Positions 1 to 6,424 of a DNA stretch of 64,000 nucleotides are shown here, piece after piece; position 1 is the stretch's first letter; the number at the start of each line of letters is the position of its first letter. The stretch spans positions 5,208,001 through 5,272,000 of the forward strand of contig NZ_PHUG01000001.1 in assembly GCF_002813325.1 (NCBI RefSeq), given 5' to 3'. The notes beneath the pieces were generated by a model, which ran no database searches, was not told the origin of the DNA, and saw nothing but the letters and a program-made list of their open reading frames with translations. The translations under genes were made by a program, and so were the position numbers. Source of the DNA: Janthinobacterium sp. 64 (GTDB lineage: Bacteria > Pseudomonadota > Gammaproteobacteria > Burkholderiales > Burkholderiaceae_D).

Positions 1-367
1 TCGCCGTTTTCGTCGTCACCGACACCTGTGCCATCCACAAACGCAGAACGCTGGCCCGCATCGCGCGAAATTCTGCCGTCAGTTGCGGCAGCGTGAAGCC
101 GATCTGCTGGCGCAGCGAACCATGCGTGGCCGCTGCCGTTTCCTTGCCCGTGATTTCCGACACGCCCGTGGTCGATTTCTTTTTCCGCTGCGCCGCGTTC
201 TCGATGACATCCATGTCGCGCACGATGGTTTCCAGCATCTGCTTCGCATGATCGCGCAATTCGGCTTTCGAGATGGCGGCGCCAGGAATGGAAAGCGACC
301 TGGCGAAGAGTTCCCACTCTTGCAGGATCGGCTCCAGATGGCCGGTAATAAAGCGCGATAGTTTCAC
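1..367 (-). CDS. Sensor histidine kinase, RsbRD N-terminal domain (3' end outside window)
   Basis: Only the first about 122 codons are present; the gene runs off the left edge. I translated it from the reverse strand starting at a GTG (367-365), since no in-frame ATG lies just upstream. The protein begins KLSRFITGHLEPILQEWE and later carries a block with RASVLRLW. Both are typical of the all-helical RsbRD_N domain that precedes the HisKA and ATPase domains in many betaproteobacterial soluble histidine kinases. Established knowledge: such domains act as sensory or dimerisation modules in RsbR-like stress proteins and in hybrid kinases. The kinase part cannot be seen, so an RsbR-like non-kinase protein remains possible. 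Confidence 0.6.
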   Translation of the reverse strand, partial: MKLSRFITGHLEPILQEWELFARSLSIPGAAISKAELRDHAKQMLETIVRDMDVIENAAQRKKKSTTGVSEITGKETAAATHGSLRQQIGFTLPQLTAEFRAMRASVLRLWMAQVSVTTKTA

Positions 368-490
368 TGTGGGCCAATGCGGTGATGGAAGAAGCGCCAG
401 TGTACGCTGTTGAGGTGAGGGATGGCGGATTGGGGTCTGCTCCGGGTGTCATCGACGTGTGACCCAGCAATTCAAGTGCAGGTAAGGGCA

Positions 491-519
491 TTGACTTGGT
501 AATGCACTCGCATTACCAT
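491..519 (+). promoter_or_regulatory. Predicted promoter of the prlF-yhaV operon
   Basis: A TTGACT -35 element (491-496) is followed by a 17-bp spacer and TACCAT (514-519) as a weak -10. The operator palindrome lies almost wholly inside the spacer. GGAGAG (538-543) precedes the prlF ATG at 548. Prediction from sequence only. Confidence 0.5.
498..517. promoter_or_regulatory. Palindromic operator GGTAATGC-ACTC-GCATTACC
   Basis: A perfect 8-bp inverted repeat with a 4-bp centre sits between the -35 and -10 elements of the toxin-antitoxin operon. PrlF-type antitoxins carry an AbrB/SpoVT-like DNA-binding fold and are known to repress their own operons, so this is the expected binding site of PrlF or of the PrlF-YhaV complex. 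Binding itself is inferred. Confidence 0.65.
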
Positions 520-547
520 GTGAGTATCCTTGTAACCGGAGAGCATC

Positions 548-877
548 ATGTCCGCTAACCACGACATCGAATCCACGCTGACCGACCGCTACCAGACCAC
601 TGTGCCGGAAACCGTGCGTCGCGCCTTGCGGTTGGGCAAGCGGGACAAGATCCACTACGCCGTTCGCCCGAATGGCGAAGTGGTCATGACGCGCGCCGAC
701 GCTTCTGCAGGCAATGACCCGGTGCTGGGGCAGTTCCTGGGCTTCCTGGCACGCGACCTCGCCAGTCATCCTGAACGTCTGATGGCTGTGGATGCTGCCC
801 TCGTCCAGCGCCTGCGAGCGCTGGTAGGTGATGTCGAAGTCGAGCTCGATGTTGCCTTGCCTGCGGACGATGAATGA
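548..877 (+). CDS. prlF: PrlF-family antitoxin (AbrB/SpoVT-like)
   Basis: A 109-residue protein. The first about 50 residues contain LTDRYQTTVPETVRRALRLG, the swapped-hairpin AbrB-like signature, followed by a short beta element ending in VVMTRA. The C-terminal half is the acidic helical tail typical of PrlF (SohA), which neutralises the YhaV RNase. Its stop overlaps the toxin start by 4 nt (ATGA at 874-877), indicating translational coupling. A promoter with an embedded palindrome lies directly upstream, consistent with autoregulation. The family assignment is firm because the neighbour is a clear YhaV. Confidence 0.88.
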   Translation: MSANHDIESTLTDRYQTTVPETVRRALRLGKRDKIHYAVRPNGEVVMTRADASAGNDPVLGQFLGFLARDLASHPERLMAVDAALVQRLRALVGDVEVELDVALPADDE

Positions 878-1380
878 GCACGGACAAGACTGCGCCGCTG
901 GTCATTCATGGATGGACAGTATTTGTCCATCCTCTATTCCTTGCGCAGATTGAGGCGCTGGTTCTGCAGGTCGAGTCGCTCAAGCAGAAGGATCCGGTCG
1001 GCTACGTGAAGAAGAATGCCAGCAAGCGGCTGGCCGCTATCACCAGGTTGGCGTTCGATGTCATTCCACAAGATCCCGCACGCCCCGAGTATCGGCAAGG
1101 CGGTACACTCGGCGATGCGCATAAACACTGGTTCCGGGCCAAGTTTTTCCAGCAATACAGACTGTTCTTCCGCTATCACGCAGCTGCCAAGGTACTCGTG
1201 TTTGCATGGGTTAATGACGACGACAGCAAGCGTGCCTATGAGAGCAGCGAAGACGCTTACCGCGTGTTCCGCAAGATGCTGGAGGGTGGGCATCCGCCCG
1301 ATGATTGGGATATGTTGCTTGCGGAGGCCAGGGCCGAGAATGCCCGTCTGCGGAGCTTGCTTGCAGGGATTGAGGAGTAG
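874..1380 (+). CDS. yhaV: YhaV-family ribonuclease toxin
   Basis: A 168-residue protein beginning MSTDKTAPLVIHGWTVFVHPLF, the characteristic YhaV N-terminus (HGW...HP.F). Conserved blocks follow: KRLAAITRLAFDVIPQDP, then a W-FRAKFFQQYRLFFRY core and VFAWVNDDDSKRAYES. YhaV is a RelE-superfamily ribosome-dependent RNase held inactive by PrlF. The gene overlaps the antitoxin by 4 nt, as in other PrlF-YhaV modules. It appears intact, so the module is probably active. It sits at the outer part of an accessory segment bordered by ssrA. Confidence 0.9.
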   Translation: MSTDKTAPLVIHGWTVFVHPLFLAQIEALVLQVESLKQKDPVGYVKKNASKRLAAITRLAFDVIPQDPARPEYRQGGTLGDAHKHWFRAKFFQQYRLFFRYHAAAKVLVFAWVNDDDSKRAYESSEDAYRVFRKMLEGGHPPDDWDMLLAEARAENARLRSLLAGIEE

Positions 1381-1432
1381 GTAGCGATTGTTGCAGGCTG
1401 GGCTGGGCTAAGGCCTGCTCACCCCAGGCAAC

Positions 1433-1801
1433 CTAGCAAATCGATCCAGCAATGCTTTTGCCACTGCGCAAGTTAAAGCCGAAGTGGCAGCTATAGCCGT
1501 CATGATCCCGGACACAGGAAACATTTTCCTTGTCGCGTTGCCGATAACCTTTCTCCAAACTGCAGCGCTCTTTCGAGTCCGGAGCCATGGAGTCAAACAT
1601 GTCCTTGGCCACGGTCCCCGTGACCATGAAAGAAATCTTGCGTTCATGCGGTGTGGGCGGCTGTTGCTCGCCCAAGGTATTCGAATAGATCAGATAAGAA
1701 CCCTTGAACGGTTGGTATTCGCCCCAGTCGCTGTTGCCAGCAGCATAAGCCAGTGAAAACACGGTGAGGGCGCCGAACGCCATAGCCCACAGTTTCTTCA
1801 T
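1433..1801 (-). CDS. Small exported four-cysteine protein, candidate immunity protein (copy 1)
   Basis: A 122-residue protein with a Sec signal peptide (MKKLWAMAFGALTVFSLAYA, cleavage near residue 21). The mature part has four cysteines at positions conserved with two paralogues at 4458-4826 and 4820-5206. Shared motifs are KGSYLIYSN (KGRYAIYGG in the paralogue), MFDSMAPD and CHFGFNLRSGKSIAGSIC. Paired cysteines suggest two disulfides and a periplasmic location. The start lies 1 nt after the stop of the MepA-like peptidase gene, so the two are very probably co-translated. I do not recognise a named family. A periplasmic immunity or inhibitor protein for the adjacent peptidase is inference from organisation. 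Confidence 0.6.
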   Translation of the reverse strand: MKKLWAMAFGALTVFSLAYAAGNSDWGEYQPFKGSYLIYSNTLGEQQPPTPHERKISFMVTGTVAKDMFDSMAPDSKERCSLEKGYRQRDKENVSCVRDHDGYSCHFGFNLRSGKSIAGSIC

Positions 1802-1802
1802 G

Positions 1803-2267
1803 TCAGGTACTCAGTTCCAGGTGAAAGTGATGGTCGTGATTCTTGAATGGCGTCACGAGAGGAATGCCGGTATCGTTAAACAGCACCCTGCGCACACTGG
1901 CATGGGCGCGAAAAAGTGCGATGAGCTTTGCCGTCGCGGTTTGATCGTATTCTTTGTTGTACCAATATACTGGAATGGGCAGGCCATCTTTGCGCAATGG
2001 ACGAATGTCCACCTCCAGTCCGGATTTGTGCGTTGAGTGTTCCCCATACGCGGTTCCGTTAGCCAGGCTAATGTTGCCGATGCCAAATTTCCGCGTATCC
2101 GACGCTTGCCATTCACGCTCGACATACAGCAGTGTCATCATCATGTTTGGGTGCGCATATTGGCCCGCCCCCCTGCCGGGAGTGCCATAGACGTAATACC
2201 CGGCATCTTCCGGAGCCTGGGGCAGGATGAAAAACCCGCGCTTGTCTCTGGGCTGAACTTCAAGCAT
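1803..2267 (-). CDS. Leaderless MepA-like murein endopeptidase (LAS/M74 type), candidate effector (copy 1)
   Basis: A 154-residue protein; the ATG at 2267 has GGAG 6 nt upstream, which decides this start over a longer in-frame extension. The LAS metallopeptidase pattern is present: GNISLA, then EHSTHKSG with H80-x6-D87, and a C-terminal HDHHFH with H147-x-H149, as in penicillin-insensitive murein endopeptidase MepA. Unlike MepA (about 270 residues, exported) it has no signal peptide. It shares 81 of 150 aligned residues (my hand count) with the copy at 3983-4444. The next gene encodes an exported cysteine-rich partner. A secreted antibacterial effector (for example via a type VI system encoded elsewhere) is inferred; no secretion genes are in the window. 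Confidence 0.68.
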   Translation of the reverse strand: MLEVQPRDKRGFFILPQAPEDAGYYVYGTPGRGAGQYAHPNMMMTLLYVEREWQASDTRKFGIGNISLANGTAYGEHSTHKSGLEVDIRPLRKDGLPIPVYWYNKEYDQTATAKLIALFRAHASVRRVLFNDTGIPLVTPFKNHDHHFHLELST

Positions 2268-2466
2268 GGTCGACTCCGCCAGGCGCAACGGTGGGGGTAA
2301 CTGGCATTGTTTCGTATTTTTTTCCACCGGGAATTGCGGTATCGCAAACAATGGCGAGCTGGAGCCGGATTTGTCCATTGCTCTCGGCGGCGCGTGCGCC
2401 AGCCTTGTCCATGTAGAATCGGCAACCTACGGATCGATGTATCCGCCCCTTCATTGCGGAGTACGC

Positions 2467-3312
2467 TTGAGCGTGACACAAACATTGCAAACCTGGCTGC
2501 AAGCCTGGCGGGAAGCCTTCACGTGCGTCGGCCTGGGACTGCGCGATGCGCGGCATGCGGGACTGTGGTGGCGCTCCGCGCTGTGGTGCATGGCGGTCGT
2601 GGCGCTGTGGCTGGGACTGTATAGCTGTTTCGGCCGTTTCTTTGTCGAGCTGAGCGCCATGCTGGCGCTGGTATCCGTCGCCGGCTTGCTGGGCCTGGGC
2701 GTGATGGATGGCGTCGGGACACTCGCCAACGGGCCGGCCACGCTGTCGCAGATGGGCAATATCGCAGGCGGCCTGGGCAGCGCCGCCAAAGCCCTGCTGT
2801 CGATCGGCCAGATCGCCCTGGCGCTGCTGGCGCTGGCTGGCTTTTTCTATGTGATGGTCTTTATCGTCGGCGCCATCGGCACGGCGCGCTTGCCGTTGCG
2901 CTGGCTGTTGCTGGAGCGCGCCAAGGCTGTGGCGGCGCGCCGCTATGCCGCGGGGCAGCCGCCGGCCAGCCTGGATGCATCCTCCGCGCGCCCTGTCTGG
3001 CGGCGGCGCCTGTTGCTGCTGCTTTCCCTGCTGATTCCCGTGTGGGCCATGTGCGTACTGATTTCGTACTTGCTGGCCTGGAATGTCCAGATGGTCTACG
3101 GCGCGGCAGCCGACAAGGTGCTTGGCGCGGAACAGCAAGCGGCGTTGCGCCGCGAACAGCGTCCGGCGATTTTTGTCCTGGGATTGCTGTTGTGTTTGCT
3201 GATGCTCGTACCGGTCCTCAATTTACTGGTGCCAGCCTTGCTGTGCAGCAGTGTTTGCCATTTGCAGCGCCGCGGCTGGCGCGCAACGGCGTCACCAATC
3301 AAGGTGCAGTGA
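2467..3312 (+). CDS. EI24/CysZ-like integral membrane protein
   Basis: About 281 residues with four to five hydrophobic segments and the layout of EI24-domain proteins (Etoposide-induced 2.4/CysZ family): an amphipathic start (TQTLQTWLQAWREAF), paired helices around a Gly-rich centre, and a C-terminal helix followed by a short basic tail. Some members are sulfate channels (CysZ); most betaproteobacterial ones are uncharacterised, so no substrate is assigned. The start is uncertain. TTG at 2467 has GGAG (2458-2461) 5 nt upstream, while an ATG at 2437 in the same frame has no clear ribosome binding site. It is followed 13 nt later by the HD-domain gene. Confidence 0.65.
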   Translation: MSVTQTLQTWLQAWREAFTCVGLGLRDARHAGLWWRSALWCMAVVALWLGLYSCFGRFFVELSAMLALVSVAGLLGLGVMDGVGTLANGPATLSQMGNIAGGLGSAAKALLSIGQIALALLALAGFFYVMVFIVGAIGTARLPLRWLLLERAKAVAARRYAAGQPPASLDASSARPVWRRRLLLLLSLLIPVWAMCVLISYLLAWNVQMVYGAAADKVLGAEQQAALRREQRPAIFVLGLLLCLLMLVPVLNLLVPALLCSSVCHLQRRGWRATASPIKVQ

Positions 3313-3325
3313 ACAAGGAGTGAAC

Positions 3326-3778
3326 ATGAGTGAACACGCAAGACGCGGCACCCTGGAGCGCGCGATTGAAATTGCCGCCGCCATCCATGCCGGCCAGACG
3401 GACAAGGGCGGTGCGCCGTACATACTGCACCCCTTGCGCGTCATGTTGCGCGTCGCCCCCGGTGCTCAGCAGATCGTTGCCGTGCTGCATGACGTGGTGG
3501 AAGACAGCGATGGAAAAATCACCTTCGACGACCTGGTGCGCGAAGGATTTTCCCGGGAAGTCATCGACGGCGTGCGCGCCGTGACCAAGATCGACGGCGA
3601 GTCCTACGAAGCGTTCATCGCCCGCGCGGCCTTGGACCCGGTCGGCAAGGCCGTCAAGCTGGCGGATCTGGCCGAGAATAGCGATTTGTCGAGGATAGAT
3701 AGGCCGACGCAGAAGGATCTGGAGCGGGTGGAGAAGTATCGGCGGGCGATGGAATATTTAAGGGGTGAGGTTTTTTAA
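3326..3778 (+). CDS. HD-domain protein, stand-alone RelA/SpoT hydrolase-like (small alarmone hydrolase type)
   Basis: A 150-residue protein; the ATG at 3326 follows AAGGAG (3315-3320). It matches the (p)ppGpp hydrolase half of SpoT and Mesh1: HAGQTDKGGAPYILHPLRV, the metal-binding VLHDVVEDS (HD plus ED), and VKLADLAEN. There is no synthetase or TGS domain, and the length equals that of stand-alone small alarmone hydrolases. Such enzymes remove the 3'-pyrophosphate of ppGpp or, in some cases, dephosphorylate NADPH; the substrate here is inferred. It is probably co-transcribed with the EI24-like gene. Confidence 0.78.
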   Translation: MSEHARRGTLERAIEIAAAIHAGQTDKGGAPYILHPLRVMLRVAPGAQQIVAVLHDVVEDSDGKITFDDLVREGFSREVIDGVRAVTKIDGESYEAFIARAALDPVGKAVKLADLAENSDLSRIDRPTQKDLERVEKYRRAMEYLRGEVF

Positions 3779-3982
3779 CTTCGAAATGGCGCAACGCCAT
3801 CGCTTCAACTGGCAACAAGTCCACCAACGTACGGACCTTTGATCCTTCGCAATGCTCAGAAAATGCATAGCGGTAAGAATTGTCGAGCGCAGATTTCTTT
3901 GCGAACGTGCAAGGAGTCCTGCCAAGGGGGCATCGTGCCATTGGTTTGAGCTGAGTCCGGGATTTTACATTCAGGAGTACGC

Positions 3983-4444
3983 ATGCTGGAATTGCAGCCA
4001 AAGGATGGACGCGGCTATTTCAATCTTCCGCAACGACCTGAAGGCGCGGGATATTACACCCACGGGACGCCGCCGAATGGCGCCGGCCAATATGCGCATC
4101 CCAAACTGCTTTCGCTCCTGTTTTTGGTTGAGCATCAATGGCAAGGCATCGATAGCCGGAAAATTGGTTTCGGAAATATCAGCCTGGCTGATGGTGTTCC
4201 CTACAGTGAACATAAAAGTCATCGAAGCGGAAAAGACGTCGACGTCCGATTGCTTCGCAAAGACAAAATGGATAGTCCTGTAACAAGGTTTGACTCTCAG
4301 TACGACCGCGATGCCACGGCCCAGTTAATCCGCATATTTTTTGAATTCAGCTTTGTCCACGTTATTTTTTTTAATGATCCCACTATTCCCCGGGTAAGAC
4401 CCCTCATACGGCACGACGACCATTTCCATGTCACGATCAAGTAG
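3983..4444 (+). CDS. Leaderless MepA-like murein endopeptidase (LAS/M74 type), candidate effector (copy 2)
   Basis: A 153-residue homologue of the protein at 1803-2267, in opposite orientation about 1.7 kb away. The N-terminal 40 residues (LQPKDGRGYFNLPQ, EGAGYYTHGTP, GAGQYAHP) are highly conserved between copies. The metal motif is intact: H80-x6-D87 within HKSHRSGKDVDVR, and HDDHFH ending in H147-x-H149. There is no signal peptide. The ATG at 3983 follows an AGGAG at 3973-3977. Two exported four-cysteine genes follow at 13 nt and then overlapping, giving peptidase-partner-partner. Peptidoglycan endopeptidase activity is inferred from the family; an effector role is inferred from context. 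Confidence 0.7.
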   Translation: MLELQPKDGRGYFNLPQRPEGAGYYTHGTPPNGAGQYAHPKLLSLLFLVEHQWQGIDSRKIGFGNISLADGVPYSEHKSHRSGKDVDVRLLRKDKMDSPVTRFDSQYDRDATAQLIRIFFEFSFVHVIFFNDPTIPRVRPLIRHDDHFHVTIK

Positions 4445-4457
4445 CAAGGCAGATGAT

Positions 4458-4826
4458 ATGAAACGCCTTCTCGTTGTTTTTCTTCTTCTTGTTTTGGCTA
4501 CGGCCATGGCCCAATCCGCTCCAAAATGGTTATTTTCTTACCAGTCATTCAAAGGCCGCTATGCGATTTATGGTGGAAGCCTGAGCGATCCGCAGCCGCC
4601 GACCAGGAAAGACAAACGCATCGCGTTCTGGATCGACGGCAAGGCGGCGAAACAGCTATTTGATGCGATGGGGCCCGACTTGCGCAATGCGTGCGGCGTG
4701 GATGGCGAATATCGATTGCGCCAGCGGGCCGAAGTGAGCTGCTCCTACCATCCCCGTGATGGCCATCATTGCGACTTCGGCTTTGATCTGCTGACGGGGC
4801 GCAGCATCGGCGGCTCCATATGCTGA
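4458..4826 (+). CDS. Small exported four-cysteine protein, candidate immunity protein (copy 2)
   Basis: A 122-residue protein with a strong signal peptide (MKRLLVVFLLLVLATAMAQS). The mature part aligns end to end with the other two copies: KGRYAIYGG, AAKQLFDAMGPD, HHCDFGFDLLTGRSIGGSIC, and four cysteines in register. The start is preceded by AAGGCAG (4446-4452), 13 nt after the peptidase stop. It is the same length as the copy at 1433-1801 and sits in the same place relative to its peptidase, so the pair has probably been inherited or duplicated as a unit. Family name unknown to me. Confidence 0.62.
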   Translation: MKRLLVVFLLLVLATAMAQSAPKWLFSYQSFKGRYAIYGGSLSDPQPPTRKDKRIAFWIDGKAAKQLFDAMGPDLRNACGVDGEYRLRQRAEVSCSYHPRDGHHCDFGFDLLTGRSIGGSIC

Positions 4827-5206
4827 GGCGCGCCAGCCTGCCAGGCGTCATGCTACTGTGTCTGCTGTTGGCGCACCAGGCTCGGGCCGTATGGGAGTTT
4901 GCAGAGAGGAATTTTTCAGCTTCGTACGCGATCTATGGCGGATATCTTGACGAAGCCGTCGCCCCGGTTGCGGGCGATACCAAAGTCGCGTTTCGTTTGA
5001 CGGGAGCCGCTGCCAGAGACATGTTCGACGCCATGGGGCCGGATTTGCCCAATGGCTGTCCTGATCCGCAAATACGCATTCGCCATCGTGACATGCTGCT
5101 GTGCCGATATCGGCCAAAGGATGGCCACCACTGCGATTTTGGCTTTGATTTGTCGACGGGGTTGAGTATCGGAGGAGCGGTTGGTGGGGCGGTGTGTGGC
5201 GAGTAG
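4820..5206 (+). CDS. Small exported four-cysteine protein, extra tandem copy (copy 3)
   Basis: A 128-residue protein whose ATG overlaps the preceding gene by 7 nt. The N-terminus (MLRRASLPGVMLLCLLLAHQARA) is a signal peptide. The mature region keeps SYAIYGG, MFDAMGPD and GHHCDFGFDLSTG, with the last cysteine displaced by a short Gly/Ala/Val insertion (GGAVGGAVC). It has no peptidase partner of its own, so it may be an orphan immunity gene guarding against a related toxin, or a duplicate diverging in specificity. Both ideas are inference. Confidence 0.58.
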   Translation: MLRRASLPGVMLLCLLLAHQARAVWEFAERNFSASYAIYGGYLDEAVAPVAGDTKVAFRLTGAAARDMFDAMGPDLPNGCPDPQIRIRHRDMLLCRYRPKDGHHCDFGFDLSTGLSIGGAVGGAVCGE

Positions 5207-5232
5207 TGGGGGCGGCGGTGGGCCTTCAAGAG

Positions 5233-5652
5233 TCACCGGGTGCGAGCAAGCGCCTTGCGGATGGCCTGCTCGACGGGGCGGTCTATCAGCGCCAGGACGA
5301 TCACCACGGCAGCGGTAACAATCAGTCCCTCCAGTAAAGCAGGATCCGGAAAAAGTCGCTGATTGGCGATGGCGGCAGGTACCGTTGCACGCTTCCAGAG
5401 AAGCAGCAGCAGGGCGGCGCCAGCGGCGAGCAGCATGGCTGGACGACGATGGTGCAAGCGGGCGATTTGTCCCGTCAGCAGCAACGCGATACCCCACGCA
5501 AAAGGATAGGCGCCGTGGTCGAACAGGATCATGCGCTCGTCATAGTAGACGCCGGTGTACCACGCAAAACGGGAGAAGCCGAAAAGACCATAGACGACGA
5601 GGGCCACAGCCAGCACGAGGAAACCGGAGGAAAGCAGGCGCGCAATTTTCAT
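5233..5652 (-). CDS. Hypothetical integral membrane protein
   Basis: A 139-residue, very hydrophobic protein with four predicted membrane segments: residues about 5-26, 48-66, 72-88 and 106-124. The loop between the first two contains FAWYTGVYYDERMILFDHGAYPFA. The C-terminus is basic (RKALARTR). I recognise no family. The gene lies tail-to-tail with the exported-protein array (26 nt apart), so it is not part of that operon. About 135 bp separate it from the next minus-strand stop; I see nothing in that gap. Confidence 0.55.
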   Translation of the reverse strand: MKIARLLSSGFLVLAVALVVYGLFGFSRFAWYTGVYYDERMILFDHGAYPFAWGIALLLTGQIARLHHRRPAMLLAAGAALLLLLWKRATVPAAIANQRLFPDPALLEGLIVTAAVVIVLALIDRPVEQAIRKALARTR

Positions 5653-5787
5653 GGTTGGGATTTCTTTGCCAATGCGTCGAGATCGCGTTTGCTCAGGTGG
5701 CCCTTCTGCTTGCTTGCTTTCGGGGACGGAAGCGGACGGAGCAGATTAGCGCTCTGAATCGCCACCAGCCGCTTAAGAGCGCGATTT

Positions 5788-6090
5788 TCAGCGCGGGAAC
5801 TTATACCGTACCAGCAGCGTAGGCCCTTTGCCGCCGGATGGCGTCAGCAGTATCTCGTCACCCGGCAGCATCTCTTCATACATTACTGTGCAACAGGTCG
5901 GCATCGAGTGGCCGCGCGCGGGATAAACACCAACGTCGGTGTGCAAGGTTGCAGCGCGTACGTCCACGCTGGTCTTGCCGGCCTTTCCTTCTTCTTGCAG
6001 CAGCTTGCGCAGTGCGGTGACGAAGTCCCCTTTGCTGAGTCTGACAGGTGCCTGGGTGGCTTGCGGGCGAGCGGTTGCGTCGTTTTTCAT
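5788..6090 (-). CDS. Conserved-looking hypothetical protein
   Basis: About 100 residues if it starts at the ATG at 6090 (MKNDATARPQ); an in-frame ATG at 6105 and a longer start at 6171 are alternatives, and none has a strong ribosome binding site. The N-terminal half is a charged helical stretch (VTALRKLLQEEGKAGKTSV). The C-terminal half has GHSMPTCCTVMYEEMLPGDE followed by a beta-rich end (LLVRYKFPR). The GHSMP-CC-M and PGD pattern looks like a real conserved core, but I cannot name the family. No signal peptide. Confidence 0.5.
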   Translation of the reverse strand: MKNDATARPQATQAPVRLSKGDFVTALRKLLQEEGKAGKTSVDVRAATLHTDVGVYPARGHSMPTCCTVMYEEMLPGDEILLTPSGGKGPTLLVRYKFPR

Positions 6091-6250
6091 GGCAGTTTCT
6101 TTCATTGAGTACATGGCCGCCACTATATCATTGGCCTCTGATATTGCATGAGCGAGGGTCAGGTCCGGCATTCGTACACGGCCTGAGCCGCGGATATTGT
6201 CGTTAGGAAAAATCGCCTGCGGCGCAAAAGCTAGTCAGACGAATCGGAGA

Positions 6251-6341
6251 GGGTTGCGCTTGCAAGCGCAACCCGGTTTTGCGGCGCCGAGCTGCGCTCG
6301 CCGAAGGCCCCGCAAAACCCCCGCGTCCGTACCGGACGCGG
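6251..6341. repeat. Cluster of three consecutive palindromes between ssrA and the accessory genes
   Basis: Three hairpins follow one another. 6251-6274 is a perfect 24-bp palindrome (GGGTTGCGCTTG and its complement). 6275-6284 pairs with 6310-6319 (GGTTTTGCGG/CCGCAAAACC) around a GC-rich loop. 6321-6329 pairs with 6333-6341 (CCGCGTCCG/CGGACGCGG). The 6091-6424 gap otherwise holds only the ssrA terminator. Function unknown; a REP-like mobile repeat or a structured transcript are options. Confidence 0.6.
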
Positions 6342-6370
6342 ATGCGACGCCAGCGTTCTGCATGCATGGA

Positions 6371-6420
6371 ATAAATAAAAAGGGCCTCCCCGCCAAAACG
6401 GGGAAGCCCTTTTTATTTAT
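6371..6420 (-). terminator. Rho-independent terminator of ssrA, bidirectional in form
   Basis: A near-perfect 22-bp stem (6371-6392 with 6399-6420, one mismatch) with a six-base loop. The core GGGCcTCCCCG/CGGGGAaGCCC is flanked by A-rich and T-rich arms, so each strand ends in U-rich sequence. It lies 5 nt beyond the CCA end of tmRNA on the minus strand. Confidence 0.85.
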
Positions 6421-6424
6421 TCGA

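Noticed and set aside
3654..4001. Minus-strand frame in the gap before the second peptidase gene, with a protein-like stretch (KVRTLVDLLPVEAMALRHFEVKK)
   Set aside because: It has no plausible start and overlaps the end of the HD gene. The 204-bp gap may hold a decayed gene remnant, but I cannot identify a parent family.
1433..5206. Prophage remnant as the explanation for the peptidase genes
   Set aside because: No phage structural, integrase, holin or repressor genes are nearby, and the partner proteins look like exported immunity or inhibitor proteins rather than holins or spanins. It is not excluded outside the window.
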